Assembly (NCBI GenBank): GCA_018857735.1
Contig: JABMCL010001606.1
Span: 55,001 to 119,000 of the forward strand
Direction of reading: 5' to 3'
Origin: Alviniconcha marisindica
Lineage: Eukaryota; Mollusca; Gastropoda; Provannidae
Length of the DNA: 64,000 nucleotides
Positions 21,345 to 43,802 of the stretch are shown here, in pieces. Position 1 is the stretch's first letter. Every line of letters starts with the position of its first letter. The notes beneath the pieces were generated by a model that saw only the letters and a program-made list of their open reading frames with translations, did not search any database and was not told where the DNA came from. A program made the position numbers and the translations under genes.

Positions 21345-21462
21345 CTCAAATCTCAAGTGCACTCACAGAGTGGAGGGATACAGGAAATGAATAAGAATTA
21401 TAAACAATAAAGCGAGCTTACCAAGTAAGGTGAAGCTGTTTGTAGATTCATACGAATTTATT
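21345..21462. repeat. DIRS internal complementary region
   Basis: CTCAAGTGCACTC...GGAAATGAATAAGAATT is complementary to the left terminus. CTTACCAAGTAAGGTGAAGC is complementary to the right terminus. Together they bridge both ends, as in DIRS replication models. A C homopolymer is at about 21518-21537. Confidence 0.8.
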
Positions 21463-21812
21463 GGATGGAACAGAGTGCATTTGCCCACCCGCACATGCTG
21501 GCCTATCTCTAAAAATACCCCCCCCCCCCCCCCCCCCAAAAAAAAGAGGAAAAATCTTTTTTTTTTAAGAATCCGCTTCACTTGACACTAGCTTGTGGCC
21601 GTGTGTATTCGGGCTTTTAAGTCTGACGGGAGTGGTCGTGCACGTTTCTCAAGTGCACTCTGTTCTGGTCTACAATAAATTTGTAAGAACCTACAAACAG
21701 CTTCACCTTACTTGGTAAGTCTCACTTTATTGTTTATAATTACTCAGTTCCAAAGAAAGCCCTAATGCACACACTGGCATGATGGTAAGCACATGTGCCT
21801 CACCAACATGCT

Positions 21813-22072
21813 GAAAGGGAAGTCTGATGACAAATGAAGCACTGTTTTAAAATTAAAAACAACAACAGCATCTGGAAGTTCTTTCAGCATACTGCTTTGA
21901 GTTTGTATTACTGGATTTGTATCCCCACTCCCCTGATGCGGCTGAAAGGGAAGTCTGATGACAAATGAAGCACGGTTTTAAAAAAAGAAGAAAAAAAGAC
22001 AGCATCTGGAAGTTCTTTCAGCATATTGCTTTGAGTTTGTATTATTGGATTTGTATCCCCCCCCCCCCCCCC
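21813..22072. repeat. Tandem duplication, period 130 bp
   Basis: GAAAGGGAAGTCTGATGACA starts at 21813 and again at 21943. GCATCTGGAAGTTCTTTCAG and GGATTTGTATCCCC also recur at the same spacing. The second copy ends in a long C homopolymer (22058-22084). Confidence 0.9.
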
Positions 22073-22084
22073 CGCCCCCCCCCC

Positions 22085-23097
22085 AAATGCAGCTATCACA
22101 ATGCTGTGCATATTCTCCTGTACACAGGATTTTTTTCTTTTCTTTTTTCAACAACCCTAATTTGGATCTTTCTGGATATTTAAAGGTCTTTTCAGTGCAT
22201 ATATCTGCATTTGTGTTTGCACATGAATGCATGCAGGCGTGGGTACACATGCACACATCAGAGATTCTCTCCAGTTTTCTGCCAGTTTTTCAGCAGGACT
22301 CAAAATTGTAACAAAATGGTCCATCAGATCCAGTCCGCTACCAACTGATGGCTTACGTTCAGGCCAGTAACAATAATTTATATGGACAATAATTTGTTTG
22401 CACACATAAAGCTGCAAGTCTCTGAGGGTCACACTGCTACAGGATTGTGTTCAGACATCACAAGGTGCAAAAACATGGCAAAGGTGTTGACCAAAGGCAT
22501 ATTTTAAAAAGTATTTCAAGCTGAACTCGGCATGGATGATAAAAGGGTAGTTGATTAATGCTTTTTTCTTGATAAGATGGGTCAGTTTAACTTGTAAAAC
22601 TAACTTGCTGCTTCCTTTAAAAACTGACCGAAATAAAAGGTAACTTTAAAACAAGTGACACAAATAATAATACTAATTTAATTTAAAAAAACGACCACTG
22701 CAAAATCATTTCACAGATTACATTCAAAATGGCAAAACACAATGACTCCCTTGAACAGTCTTAAAAGAGAAGGCAAAATGGATTGCAACAGAGTTTCTGT
22801 CATGTCTGGCTTGAAGGCCTAACACTGATCATTGTGTGTACTGATTGACATTCACATTTTTTCATGTGTGAAAAAACATCATCACACATGGTGATGAATA
22901 ATTATTATTCCAACTTCTACGCAATTGAAAACTCAATTCCCATTAAAATGCCATGCAAATGGAGAAGACCCCCCCCCCCCCCCCCCCCACAAAAAAAAAC
23001 TCTCTTATCCACCCCTACCCCCAACACCACCCACATACACATCCACATGACACACATGAATGCACAGGGTTTTTTTACCACACAAGGAGAAAACAGG
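22085..23097. other. No gene seen
   Basis: AT-rich sequence downstream of the SLFNL1 stop on - . It holds a C homopolymer (about 22970-22988) and may contain the SLFNL1 3' UTR. Possible polyadenylation hexamers on - were not resolved. Confidence 0.5.
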
Positions 23098-33448
<10,351 letters not shown>

Positions 33449-34139
33449 CACACACTCCAGTGTTCAACACCTGTCAAATCCAGCAGAATGTAGAAAACAT
33501 CAAGTTAATACAGTTTTTATCTGTTTTCCTGTATCCATCCACAGGACGTTATAAATGAACACCTGCTTGCCACAACTTATAAATGCAAATACATTAAATT
33601 TGAAAGTGTGCACAATAAATTTCAAGGCAAAGATTTGACTAGTTCTTAAGATTCAAGTGAACTTCAGACAAGGAGTTGATATTTTAATTTTAATGACTCA
33701 AAGAAGTGGCATTCCTAATAGTAATTTATGCATTTCTCACATGCCAAATCCTTCAATGATACACATGTGACACTCAAAGCAATATACATGAAACATTACA
33801 ACAATAAAACTAATTTAATAACGCATTACATATATCTCACTCTAGCCCACACTGCTGCATGCACACAGGCACATACACAAACACACACAACCTCACAACA
33901 CTTCACTTCCATTATCTCCCGCCCCCCCCCCCCCCTCCCCCCACAGTAATCACCAGTCAGTGAAGACCTCAGCAGCAAGTCTGTCTGACTGGGGAGGGGT
34001 GGAGGGCAGGGCTGGGTGTAACAACAACAAAAACAAATCTTGGGGTAAAAATACATAATATACAATATAAGAATTAAGGTACCTATATGCATCTCTGATC
34101 CATTAGACATCTGACTCGTGCATCACCTGGATCATATAA
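33449..34139. other. No gene seen upstream of SLFNL1
   Basis: Probable 5' flank or first intron of SLFNL1. AT-rich, with a C homopolymer (about 33921-33943). No core promoter could be assigned. Confidence 0.45.
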
Positions 34140-34395
34140 TAATAATAAGAATATTTATACAACGCGTAATCTTGTGCAGAAAGACTATTCTAAGTGCATG
34201 TATACAAACACATGATACACACACGCACCCGCACACATGAGTATATTTACTATACACAACTTAATTTACAGACAGCTTAAACAGATAACAAACTGGGACT
34301 TGAGGCAGAGGCAGATAGCAGTGCGGAGTGAAAAACATGGCAGGTCAATTGTTTTCTAAAAAGAAATGTCTCAAGGTTAGAGCTGAAGGAGTCAA
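34140..34395 (-). mobile_element. LINE 3' end fragment with (TTA)n tail
   Basis: On - it reads DSFSSNLETFLFRKQLTCHV and then a 3' UTR ending GTATAAATATTCTTATTATT. The DNA matches 27960-28220. Confidence 0.65.
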
Positions 34396-34572
34396 TTTGA
34401 CCCAAATGCACTGAAACAACAGTGCACAATTATGCACCACATGCACATGCAGGTCAGTGCCTTCAGTCACAGGGCTGGCAGTGTCACTGACTAGATTTCA
34501 TCCTCAGGTGTGTCACAGTTGGAGTCTCTGGTACAGTCAGTAATGGCTGTGACCCTTGAAAATTGCACCTGA

Positions 34573-34575
<3 letters not shown>

Positions 34576-34631
<56 letters not shown>

Positions 34632-37126
34632 GGGTCATTCTCCTGAAAACTGGTCAAAATTGTGACATAGAGGGTAAAAATTCAAAGTGTGAATTTTTTA
34701 ATGCTATTATTTGGAAAGGAAAGCTTGACATCTCTTGTGTACATAAATATAAGACATAAACTGACAGGGCGACAGGAACTTGGTTAATTGTGCATTATGT
34801 TACGTCATAGGTCAGTGTCTCGCGTGTTACAGAAGACACCAGAAATGCATGAATAGAGTCGGCTCAGTGGCCAGTTTGACTCTTGCCTTTTTGATTATAC
34901 AATATTTCCTAATTAATAAAGGAATATCTGTCGCTTCTGACATTTAAAAAAAGTAATGTTTTAACTGTCCTGCCTCTTTAACGATTTTGGTTTAAAATGT
35001 CTTCTTCAAAGTACAGACATGCACGAAATAGATTACACATTTCTTTTCCTTATTATTTTTCTTCCCCCCCCTCCCCCAAGTAATTTTGAGGAGGGGGGGA
35101 TGCATTGCACTAACTTGGTCTGAACTTTATATATAAATATACATGTCAGAGGGATATTTGTTTCTTGCTTTCTAAAGTTAATAACCAATCGCACTTAATT
35201 ATAATCTGTCTTACATGTTATGTAGACATCATCACAAGTACAAAAGAATATACTTGAACCATTGACCAAAACACTTAGTAAACAAATATATTCATTACAA
35301 AAGCAATGTTCTTTCCACATTTTCTTGATTGGAACCGGTATTGACCCCTGCTTAAGATATTGGGATAGCCAAGAGTGGCAGCAATCTAGTCCACAGTCAC
35401 CCAAGCCACATTCCCTGTCTTACGCCCTGTGTAAAAGCAAGAAAATCTTTTCATGGTGTCTTACCCTGTCTTGTGATGATGTATCATCAAACTAATTTGG
35501 ATTGCAAAAGTTTCAGTATTTCTGAAGATCTAGTAGAAACGATTGTGGCTTTGACCTTGAACATAGCAAAATGATATTTCTGAATGATACTCTGGCTGAT
35601 GATGATGCATCACCATACTAAGTTGACCGATCAGAGATATTGTCCGGGCAAACATTCACTGGAAGTTCAGAACCTTCACTGTGACCTTGACCTTGAATAC
35701 AGCAAAGCAACCTTTTCACAAGACATTCCAGCTTATGAACATGCACTGTCAAACTAAGTTGGTCGCCCCAAATAATCTGCAGTTCAGAACATATAACAGA
35801 ACATATAACACTGTCAAACTAAGTTGGTCGCCCCCCAAAAATCAGCAGTTCAGAACATATAATAGAAATAGTCATATCTGATTGTATGAACCGAAATTCA
35901 GTTACTGTGACCTTGACCTTGAAGATAGAAACCCATTTTTCGCATATGACGCTCTGGCTTATAATGATGTCTCACATACTGGGTTTGGTTACAAATGGTT
36001 CAGCGATGCATAAAATATCATCCAAACTAACATTAACTGAAACTTTTAACCTTGGCTGTGACATTGACCTTGAACACAGCAATCCAACATTTTCACTGGA
36101 CACATCTTTGCTTATGATGATTACATTCAAATTGAGTTTGGTCTCAAAAGACTCACTGGTTTAGAACTAATAAAAGATATAGTAGAAACTGTCATATTTT
36201 GATTATATAAGCCCACACTGTGACCTTGACCGTGAAGATAGAATCCCATTTTTTCGCATGACATTCCGGCTCATGGTGGTGCACCACAATACCAAGTTTG
36301 GTTACAAAAGATTGCAAACAAACACTGGGAACAAATATGTTTCACAAGTGTTACATCCCTCACCCCTGAAGACACCACAGTGCTTTCCCTTTTCTAGTAA
36401 AATAATACACCACACACAGCGCAAAAAGAGGTCAAACGTTGCTGCCACAAGTCAGCTGATGTGGACTGGTACATTAGGGTAGGTCGAAAGTCAATGGTAC
36501 AAGTAGAAATAATTATTTTGTGTGCCCGCACGTTACACCATTGTAAGACACCACGTCAACCACACCTGAAGAAATGACTGTAATTTATTTTGTATCTACT
36601 CTCATGTCATCAAACAAGCATTAAAAATAAGGTAAAATGTGGTTATCTAGCACGCTGATGAAAAAAAAGAAAGTTCTTTAGTTTTTGTTGTGAACAAGCC
36701 ACAATATTGTGATACACACTCAGAAGACACCATCGGTAACGTGCGAGACACTGATTATCTTTCCTTTGTTTGGAGCTGTTAGTAGCAAGCAACGCACAAT
36801 AAATACCATTTGTATGTAAGAACTAGCATCCTTCTTTCACATGGAACCTGTTTTTATTCAATCATGAACGATTCCAAGGAAATATTTGTGATCAACTAAC
36901 CTTCCCATAGCCATATCACAAATGGTGGCCATGAAAATTTTGCGATTTTTACCAAAAAGGCTCACAGCACAAGAAATAATGATGAATTCACCCATTGTGG
37001 CATTTCCTTTATTTCTCCAGACACATTACATCAGAAATATAGTGGTAGTTTTAAAAGTTTCATGTTTTTATTTTTATTTTATCGGGAAAGCGGCACCCTC
37101 TTTGGTCCAGTTTTCAGGAGAATGAC

Positions 37127-37194
<68 letters not shown>
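34576..37194. mobile_element. 2.6-kb inverted-repeat DNA element bounded by (TA)n
   Basis: GGTCATTCTCCTGAAAACTG at about 34633 recurs inverted at about 37107-37126 (CAGTTTTCAGGAGAATGACC). Outside both copies are ATATAATAT and long TA repeats (34578-34627, 37131-37194). A further inverted pair, GTGTCTCGCGTGTTAC (about 34817) and GTAACGTGCGAGACAC (about 36736), lies inside. No transposase was found. Superfamily unknown; the TA flanks would fit a TA-targeting element. Confidence 0.72.
35545..36240. repeat. Degenerate units carrying TGACCTTGACCTTGA
   Basis: Five units of about 130-230 bp each carry a variant of GTGACCTTGACCTTGAA (about 35547, 35680, 35909, 36058, 36221), followed by GATAGAA or ACAGCAA, CATTTTTCGCA-type text, GGCTTATGATGATG and CAAACTAAGTTGGT. 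The motif's complement, TCAAGGTCAAGGTCA, contains AGGTCA nuclear-receptor half-sites with the TCA extension. Confidence 0.75.
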
Positions 37195-37195
<1 letters not shown>

Positions 37196-37855
37196 GCCAA
37201 CTCTGACCCTCTAAACCTTAAAGGTTAAAAGGTTCAATAGATTAATAGTAAAAATAACACCAGTCACCAAAACAGGTGTTTTTATGGATTGTGAATAGAT
37301 ACAACATGAGATTTAGTGTGAATGTTTTATATACATATATATATGCTGAAAGCACTGGACTGGCCATCCCTACAATCCAGACACAAATGTGCCAAGCTTG
37401 CAAATTTCTACAAGTAGTGCCATGGTCTGACTGCCACCAACAACAGATATTGACCAACACAGCAAACCACAGGCAGAAGACCTGACACACACATCTTCTT
37501 ATAACATAATGCTTTTTTGCTTCCTGGGCATTGCAGTTGACTGCAACAGCTTGCCCAAGAATGTGGCCTCAGCTCCCATGCTAACATTCTTCCAAAGACT
37601 CCAGTCATTCAACACAAACCAACCACAACCAGAAAAGTACAATATTTGTTTTGTTTTGAAAAAGTGGCTTACCCTGAAAATTTGCAAATGTTTTGGACTG
37701 TCATATTAAAATAGTGTTCTTTTAAACCATTAATGTGTTTGGATCCTGTTTCTGAATGCTAGCAGTCATCCTTGTTTCAGATTTTTTGCAGGATCTGCTG
37801 TTTGTTGATGCCAACAAGCACACTGATGATGTGCAGCATGGCAAGCTTGCTTGGG
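37195..37855. other. No gene seen
   Basis: AT-rich unique-looking sequence. Open frames below 85 codons have no recognisable features. Confidence 0.5.
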
Positions 37856-37869
37856 GAGGAGGTCAGACA

Positions 37870-38820
37870 TTCTTAGGACATTGATTAATTTGACCAAAAA
37901 TGGTTAATCTGGGTTCACAAATATCACCAGAATCATTCTAAAAGGATCATACCTAGTGAATGAAGCAAAAATTTGCAACCCCAAAAGTGATTTTCAGTCT
38001 ATAATATAAATTTGTTTTTCAGTATGCACATACTCTTTGAGATCTTCCTGGTAATGAAGTGTGTGCTTCCTCAATGTTGATGTTGTTAAGACAATTGTGT
38101 ACATCCACAGCATTAGTAATCTTTCTTTCTGTACATTTTCTGAGTTTCTTCTGAACTGCTACTGCCTAGCTGTTACTGAGAAAGTGTGTATCTGTATGTC
38201 ACTACTTGGAAACTAGTTCAAATATCAAAGAAGCATATGTGTACATGTACATGCACTGGGGATGTACTTTGGCATCATGCATCAGTCTTTGCAGAGGCTG
38301 GCAATGGTGTTTCAACCATTTGCTTGCGTGCATGAGCATTTTTGTGTATGTGTGTGAGCATGAATACCTGTTGCAGTCAAATATACTTTGATCAGTGGTT
38401 ACAGCCTACATCCTAGGAAAAGTCAAATTACTATTTTTGAAAGAGGACAAAATTCAAGGGTGGACCACAAGAACCCAATATTTTCCCCTTCTTATTTCCA
38501 CTAAAGAGACATAGTTCTAGAGCTTTGTCAGTAGTGTCAACCTCAAAATGCCCTATTTATGCAGTACAGCATGGACATTTGTCCTTTCATTTTGTAGGTA
38601 CCCTGATGCATATTAAAAGACACAAACATTGTAAATTAAAAATATCTCTCTCTTTCTTTCCTTTTCTTTGTTGCACATTTTTGCTTCATTGAATGAATCA
38701 TTCACTAGTGAATATGAACCTTTCAGAATGATTCTGGTTATATCAGTTTGTGACCCAAAATAGTGTTTGAAATGTCCCTGGATTTTCCAACTGTCTCCTT
38801 GGAGACTATCACCTCCTCGT
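37870..38820. repeat. Inverted repeat arms of about 130 bp, about 0.95 kb span
   Basis: The left arm (about 37880-37990) with ACCAGAATCATTCTAAAAGG and GAAGCAAAAATTTGCAAC is inverted at about 38680-38810 (CCTTTCAGAATGATTCTGGT, TTGCACATTTTTGCTTC). A related single arm occurs at 56510-56650. This fits a non-autonomous DNA element; the ends are approximate. Confidence 0.6.
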
Positions 38821-38889
38821 TTTCCTTCTCTGTTCTCCTAGCATTGTTTGGATGTGAGTAGTTCTTGAATGAGAACCAGGTAGTTGTTG

Positions 38890-39312
38890 TTGTTGACCGC
38901 TTTTATATAGTGCTATTCTCTGCTCTCAAGCAGACTCACTGCACTTGCATGTGATTCTGCATGAGTGAGTAGCTTTTTTTATAGTGCATTTTTGACTGTC
39001 CATCAAAGTGGTGTACTTACAGCGCTGGCATGGCTGGTGCCACATGAAACTGCTGCCATCTCGGCACATTCTATGTACACCATACAACCATGCACCATGT
39101 CACTTCATGCAAAGCCACATACATAAGGCGCATGCGTATTTAGCTGTAACCTGCCACCTGCTCTTTTGGCAGAATGACTGGGGTCTTTTACATGCTACTG
39201 CGGTAACTCAGAGGTGGAACGGATACCGAAATAAAAGTCAGCACAGGAAGTCAAACCCACAAACTTTTGATCATGAGTCCAGCGCTCTAACCACTGAGCT
39301 ATCCCCACTCCC
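38890..39312 (-). mobile_element. Complete tRNA-derived SINE
   Basis: Read on - from 39312: GATAGCTCAGTGGTTAGAGC (A box), anticodon-loop-like CTCATGA flanked by a pairable CTGGA/TCAAA-type stem, a B-box-like GGGTTTGACTTCC, the body shared with 6838-7160, and a 3' part shared with 4243-4443 ending in GCACTATATAAAAGCGG. The three copies define one family. Confidence 0.85.
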
Positions 39313-39379
39313 CAAACCTACCTTGAACCTGGGCTAAGTAAGAAGAAGAAAAAATTAGTTAAGCTGTCTTTTACTTTTG

Positions 39380-39580
39380 TAGGGGAGCGGGGTGGGGAGT
39401 GAGGGAAGCAGGTTGGAAGCATGAATGAAGAGTCACAAGTAAGAGGTTGCTATAACATAACTTTTATTTACACCAACCAGGAAACAGTGTAGGCTCTCCC
39501 CTGAATCAGATGCATAGGCAGCAGCTTGAACTAACTGACGACCTGCTACTGCAGGGACACTGGGGGAAAGAGGACGCGGT
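39380..39580. repeat. Dispersed repeat, copy 2
   Basis: Matches 4972-5190 over most of its length (GAGGTTGCTATAACATAACT, GGAAACAGTGTAGGCTCTCC, CAGGGACACTGGGGGAAA). It is interrupted at its right end by the short SINE at 39581. Confidence 0.75.
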
Positions 39581-39770
39581 AGGTAGGTAGGTAGGTAGGT
39601 AGGTAGTGTTGCTTAATGTCCTCAGATGTCAGTTGATGTATTAGGGACAAGCTGAGACCAATGCCGAAGCATGGTTCAATATAGCTTTACGTCCACGGAA
39701 ACCAGAAGGCTCGTTAGGATGGACAGCCCAGGATGGCCACCTCGACTCTCACACAGCTCCTGAACTATGG
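39581..39770 (-). mobile_element. Short SINE-like retroposon, copy 1, 12-bp target duplication
   Basis: AGAGGACGCGGT flanks it (39569-39580 and 39771-39782). On - the body starts CCATAGTTCAGGAGCTGTGT, has AGTCGAGGTGGCC and CTTCTGGTTTCCGTGGACGT, and ends ACATTAAGCAACACTACC followed by a (CTAC)n tail. Confidence 0.82.
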
Positions 39771-39782
39771 AGAGGACGCGGT

Positions 39783-40229
39783 GGGCAGCGCACAAGTTTT
39801 AACACTTTAGATAATTGGGGCCATAAAATTCCCACCCAATCAAAAAAGAGAAAAGATGACAGGAAAGAAAAGGTTAAAGAGTCATGGCCCTGGACACACA
39901 AATTGCACTCAGTTACACCCCCCCCCCCCCACTCAATCACATAGCAATAAACAAAACTAAAGGGTGTAGGGCAACTAAGAGTTGACTTAACAAACCATCA
40001 AAGTGGTACCCAATACATCCACACACAAAAAATGTACCCCTTTTTGCCAACATACTAGTAAAGGCCTGGCTAACTAAACAAAACATCTCTAAAGACCAAA
40101 CAATAATTGCAATAATTGCAATAATTGTAAAGGGGCAAAATGATTACCGCATTTAAGGCAAGTAAACCAGAAAGACCCAGAACGCATTGCTTGAAACGGG
40201 ACAAAAGGATGAAAAAGAGGATTCCCTTG
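39783..40229. other. No gene seen
   Basis: A C homopolymer (about 39918-39930) and AT-rich sequence. It precedes the satellite. Confidence 0.5.
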
Positions 40230-40988
40230 TGTTAATAATGAAAACTCCAAAAGAAACATCTGTTCTTATTGCATTGTTATGCACAATTACCCTTCAACTC
40301 ATCTACTGGGCTACATACAAAGAGACGTGCCCGAAAGTAAATCTACCTGTTTATCTTCATGCTTCTCTTTCGTCTAACCACAAAGACCTACCTGTCACCA
40401 CAACTACTTGTGTACATGCCCATAGATGTACCCGTTTAGGACCCTACCTGTTTATTTTCATACTTTCATTCAGATTAACCATTAAGATCTACCCGTCAAC
40501 ATTTCTACTGTCCTACATGTCCACAGATGTACCTATTCATCAGTATACCTGTTCAGTTTATTTCTTCTTCTTTTTAGCATAATCTGCACAATTACCTTTC
40601 AACTCATGTACTGGGCTACATACACACAGACGTACCCAAAAGTAAATCTTCATGCTTCTCTTTCATCTAACCACAAAGATCTACCTGTCACCACAACTAC
40701 TTGTGTACATGCCCACAGCTGTACCTGTTCAGGGCCCTACCTGTTCATTTTCATACTTTCATTCTGATTTACCCATAAGATCGCCCTGATACAACTGTAT
40801 CGGTTGACTGGGCGTAAAACACCAACTTACTTACTCTACCTATAAGATCTACTGCTATACATGTCCACAGATGTACCTGTTCATCAGTATACCTGTTCAG
40901 TTTATTTCTTCCTTTTGTGCATAACATGCACAGTTACCTTTCAACTCATCTGCTGGGGTATGCACACACAGATCTACCTGTTCATTTT
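40230..40988. repeat. Complex satellite, left part (about 290-330-bp unit)
   Basis: CTACCTGTCACCACAACTAC starts at 40388 and 40681 (period 293). Units contain shorter sub-motifs such as AGATGTACCTGTTCA, CTTCATGCTTCTCTTT and GTCTAACCACAAAG. A retroposon-tail-like stretch, GACTGGGCGTAAAACACC, is near 40808. Confidence 0.85.
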
Positions 40989-41143
40989 TGGGGGGGCTGG
41001 GGGTTCATGTTTTATTCCAGTTTTTGTGCAACTTACAGCAATATTGTGATAGTGCTTACAATAAACTACAGTCATATGCAAAAGAATTCATAAACATAAC
41101 AAAAATCAACTATATTGGGGGGGAAAATATGAGAGAGGGGGAG

Positions 41144-41217
<74 letters not shown>

Positions 41218-42505
41218 CCAAACTAAAATTTAAGCAATTACTGAAATATATAATGTAATTATGTGAATGGATACTGATGTTCTTCTCAACAACAAAAAAC
41301 TGAATAATAAAAAAGTTTTTTAAAAAAGCACCAAAAAAAGCAATTAAATGGCCCAGCAAACAGATCAACGACAATCTTGACAAAAAAGTACTTACATAGC
41401 ATGTGCATGCAAACAATGTATAAGTGCATAAATGTGTTTATGTGTGTTGTACATTGTGTAACCATTTACCATCTATGACATAGTCTATATGTCAGTCAAG
41501 TGCTGGTAAGAACACCATTCAGTTACAATCTTATCATGTGACATGTTCAGTTTTGCATTATATTTGTACACCTCAAAGTTAGTTTTTAACTAACGTTTGA
41601 ACAAATGCAATTGTGGTATAGTCTTTTTAATTTTACATTTATAAATAAAGAACTTTGTTTATAAAACAATCAAATCAAAGGTGTTATCTGATTTAAAACG
41701 GATGTCATGACCAAACAGTATAATGTTTTTATTAAGAGTAACTGGTGTCGCATTTGAACATCCATCATTAACTACAATCTAGAATTGTTCCCAAAATGAC
41801 CTCACACATGTACATGACCAAAATATATGGTTAACTGAATCTCATTCTTTTCAGCAAAAAGAACAAGTAATGTCATTTTCAATTCCCATATGCATTAGAA
41901 CAACATTACTACACTAGTAGCAATTATTCTATGTACTAGTCTTATCTGAAACCATTTCAGTTTTATTTCTTGAATCTGTTGCATTTTCTTAAAGGTGATA
42001 CACCAGTTAATATCTTTATTCAGCTTAGCTTCCCACTTGACACAACAGTTAGGTTTATTTATATTCTGCATAAGTACCTCATAATAAAAGCGTGAGCCTT
42101 TTTGTTGATTGTAAATTGTCTTAAGCATCTTAATTAAATGTGCTGAATTGTTACCCTCCACTGCTATTTCTGTTTTAAGCATACAGCTTTTGATAGCTTG
42201 CACACATCCAATATATGTAATCTGTCTTAATTCTAATTTTTCTTTAAAACTTTAACTGACATAACTGTACTATTGTCATTCAGCATATTTTTAATGTAAC
42301 ATATGCCTTTCTCAATCCAGTTTTTATTTAAAAAAAAATCTATTTTCAACTAGGATATTCTGATATATTGCAGAAGATTGGCTCTGTGACTAGCTCTTCT
42401 GAATTTTCTACATGTATTTGTTTACCAAACTCATTATATGCCATAAATATGTGACTCCAAAACTTATTAACCTCATGTACCTGAAAAATTAAAGCTTGAT
42501 CCTAG

Positions 42506-42850
42506 TTATTCAAACCACACCACTTTATGATAAGTTGATTTAATTATACTTTTCCACTTGTGCTCACTTGTCTTTAACTTTTGAATCCAAATTAACTTCA
42601 ATGCACTGATATAAGTTTTTATGTTCGGTATCCCAAGCCCTCCTTTCATGATGGATCTGACAGCTATTTTCCTGCTTATCCTGTCCTGTTTTCTGTTCCA
42701 CACAAACTGAAACACTGTCTTATGCAATTCATTAACAAAGTTGTCTGGTGAGTTTGGCAATAACATCCATAGCTTAGATAGAATCAAAGATTTCAGGACT
42801 GCTACTCTGCCTAGTGGTGTTATTTGTCTCTTTAACCATACTTTGTACAA
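42506..42850 (-). pseudogene. Tx1-type LINE RT thumb/C-terminal segment
   Basis: WLKRQITPLGRVAVLKSLIL, VFQFVWNRKQDRISRKI and GGLGIPNIKTYISALKLIWI follow the L1-clade pattern for the region after the polymerase domain. The catalytic palm between 43200 and 42850 is too degraded to read. Confidence 0.8.
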
Positions 42851-43802
42851 AGCTCATAATTATTTCCGAAATTTTATCATGAAAGTTGAGTACCTCACAC
42901 TCTTAAGTCGTTAGTAAACCATATACTATGTGGCATGTATTTTGATTTAGGTGGGTTCTATTCCATTTGCAAATGTGGCATATATTTAGCAGGAAAATTT
43001 TGTTTATTACCGAGTCATATGGCACTGGTCTTCCCAACCTTTAAAAAGAGACCTGATACTTTTCCAAACGTGTTGATTGTCTTAACTGTTTTTTCAAATG
43101 AATTTTTGTCACCTTCTAGTGTAATTTCATTGCCATCTGCATATTATGAAATTTTGTATTCCGTTTCTCCTATAAAAATACCGTTTATATTCTTATTTAG
43201 TCTAATCATAATGCCAATTATCTCTACACATAATATGAACAAATATGATGATATCGGATCCTCTTGTCTACATCCCCTCTGAATAGCGAACCATTGTGAT
43301 AATTGTCCATTACTGTGACAGATGACTTTATATCTTTATAAAACAGATATCCACTGACATATATCTGGCCCAAAACCAAAAGCACATAAAACTTTAAACA
43401 TAAATATCCAGTCAACAGAATCAAAGGCTTTTTTCAAAGTCTAAGCACAAAAGTAACCCAGGTTTATTTGCTCTTTACAAGTAACTAATAAGATCATATA
43501 TCAGTTGAATGTTATCTCCAATGTATCTGCTGGCCCAGTTTGGTCCTCATTGATCAAAGAAGGAAGAATGCATTTTTAAACACTTAGCAATACATGCAGA
43601 TCCTATTTTATAAACATTAAGAAGTGAGAATGGCCTCCAGTTTTTGGTGTCTGTTATCTCCTTTAGGTACCCCTTCATGATCATGTCTTTTGATTTATCT
43701 CCTTTTGGTACCCCTCCTTTCTGTGTTGTTGATAATTCACCTGTTCTAAAACCATCATTTAGTGATCTAACAACAATGGATCCCAGCTGCAACCAAAAGA
43801 AC

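Larger units (their letters stand above)
17281..21740 (+). mobile_element. DIRS-type tyrosine-recombinase retrotransposon, structurally complete but mutated
   Basis: The three coding regions are in DIRS order: gag, then RT/RNase H, then tyrosine recombinase. Inverted terminal repeats share ACTTGAGAAACG and GACCACTCCCGTCAG (left about 17315-17350; right, inverted, about 21622-21665). An internal complementary region at about 21345-21462 is complementary both to the outer left end (ATTCTTACTCATTTTCTGTA) and to the outer right end (GCTTCACCTTACTTGGTAAG), which is the hallmark DIRS arrangement needed for circular intermediates. The ends share a short AAT/ATT-type junction, and no target duplication is expected. 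Frameshifts and stops make it non-autonomous now. Confidence 0.88.

Noticed and set aside
40187..40582. A 131-codon frame at the satellite edge
   Set aside because: Most of it is translation of satellite units; equivalent frames recur at every unit.
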